Below, piece after piece: positions 63,924 through 64,000 of a stretch of 64,000 nt of DNA; position 1 is the stretch's first letter; every line of letters begins with the position of its first letter. The stretch is from Plectonema radiosum NIES-515 (GTDB lineage: Bacteria > Cyanobacteriota > Cyanobacteriia > Cyanobacteriales > Nostocaceae). Below the pieces are notes generated by a model that worked only from the letters and a program-made list of their open reading frames with translations, had not been told where the DNA came from and did not search any database. A program made the position numbers and the translations under genes. The DNA is taken from NCBI RefSeq assembly GCF_025753815.1, contig NZ_JAOWRF010000211.1, positions 23,492-87,491 of the forward strand, read 5' to 3'.

Positions 63924-64000
63924 CGTAACCCCTTCTTTGCAACGTAATTATTTTCAACTCATGTACTAACTTATCAAAATGCTGGTACGTAGAGAAAAAA

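Noticed and set aside
1..64000. tRNA, rRNA, riboswitch and replication origin
   Set aside because: I saw no cloverleaf, rRNA-like stretch, known riboswitch core or DnaA-box cluster; a covariance-model search would be needed to exclude small RNAs.

Overview
The window is chromosomal DNA from a cyanobacterium. The octamer GCGATCGC (HIP1) recurs throughout, the intergenic spaces carry dispersed palindromic repeats of cyanobacterial type, and several genes are typical of the group (RppA/RppB-type two-component pair, DUF2808, Uma2/DUF820, orthocaspase homologue). I see no rRNA, tRNA or CRISPR array. The species cannot be fixed from the window.

Left edge (0-4.9 kb): a small membrane protein with a weak type IV pilin look, a small uncertain ORF, a repeat-rich spacer, then a NodU/CmcH-type carbamoyltransferase, a YdcF/SanA-like envelope protein and a Uma2 nuclease-fold protein.

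Main block (4.9-44.7 kb, all on the minus strand): a large surface polysaccharide locus. It holds about eleven glycosyltransferases (GT4, GT2 and CgeB-like), a Wzy-like polymerase, a PhyH-type dioxygenase, a SAM methyltransferase, a broken FkbM methyltransferase and a Tyv-like epimerase. It also holds an ABC-2 export pair (Wzt ATPase with C-terminal extension, Wzm permease about 20 kb away). A compact wbpA-wbpB-wbpD-wbpE set, with a WecB/WbpI-like 2-epimerase further downstream, points to a diacetamido uronic acid (UDP-GlcNAc3NAcA/ManNAc3NAcA type). A second set (GT2 of DPM type, two SMR-type small membrane proteins, a GT-C membrane protein) would suit polyprenyl-phosphate-sugar synthesis, flipping and transfer. 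Embedded in the block are cell-surface-like genes: a 1005-residue DUF4082/Ig/dimethylformamidase-like protein, a Tat-exported repeat protein with a decayed tandem copy, and a secreted repeat protein.

44.7-48.7 kb: a long non-coding stretch with a decayed IS5-family element, then a divergent plus-strand Wzc-like chain-length/BY-kinase gene.

48.8-57.9 kb (plus strand): a metal-resistance island. It has a methionine-rich double-DUF305 lipoprotein, a CusB/NrsB-like adaptor, a CusA/NrsA-like RND pump, a small lipoprotein, a DUF2808 protein and an RppA/RppB (NrsR/NrsS)-like response regulator and sensor kinase. The metal (Cu or Ni) cannot be decided from sequence. A nicO-like Ni/Co transporter gene just beyond (59.8-60.4 kb) is dead, frameshifted and split by an IS200/IS605-type remnant.

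Right edge: 5'-methylthioadenosine phosphorylase, an F420-reductase-like NAD(P)-binding protein, a Tat-exported orthocaspase homologue in which the His-Cys dyad is replaced by Tyr-Ser, and ATP sulfurylase. Several annotated starts are non-ATG (TTG/GTG); where an internal ATG or a strong Shine-Dalgarno decides the start, this is stated.
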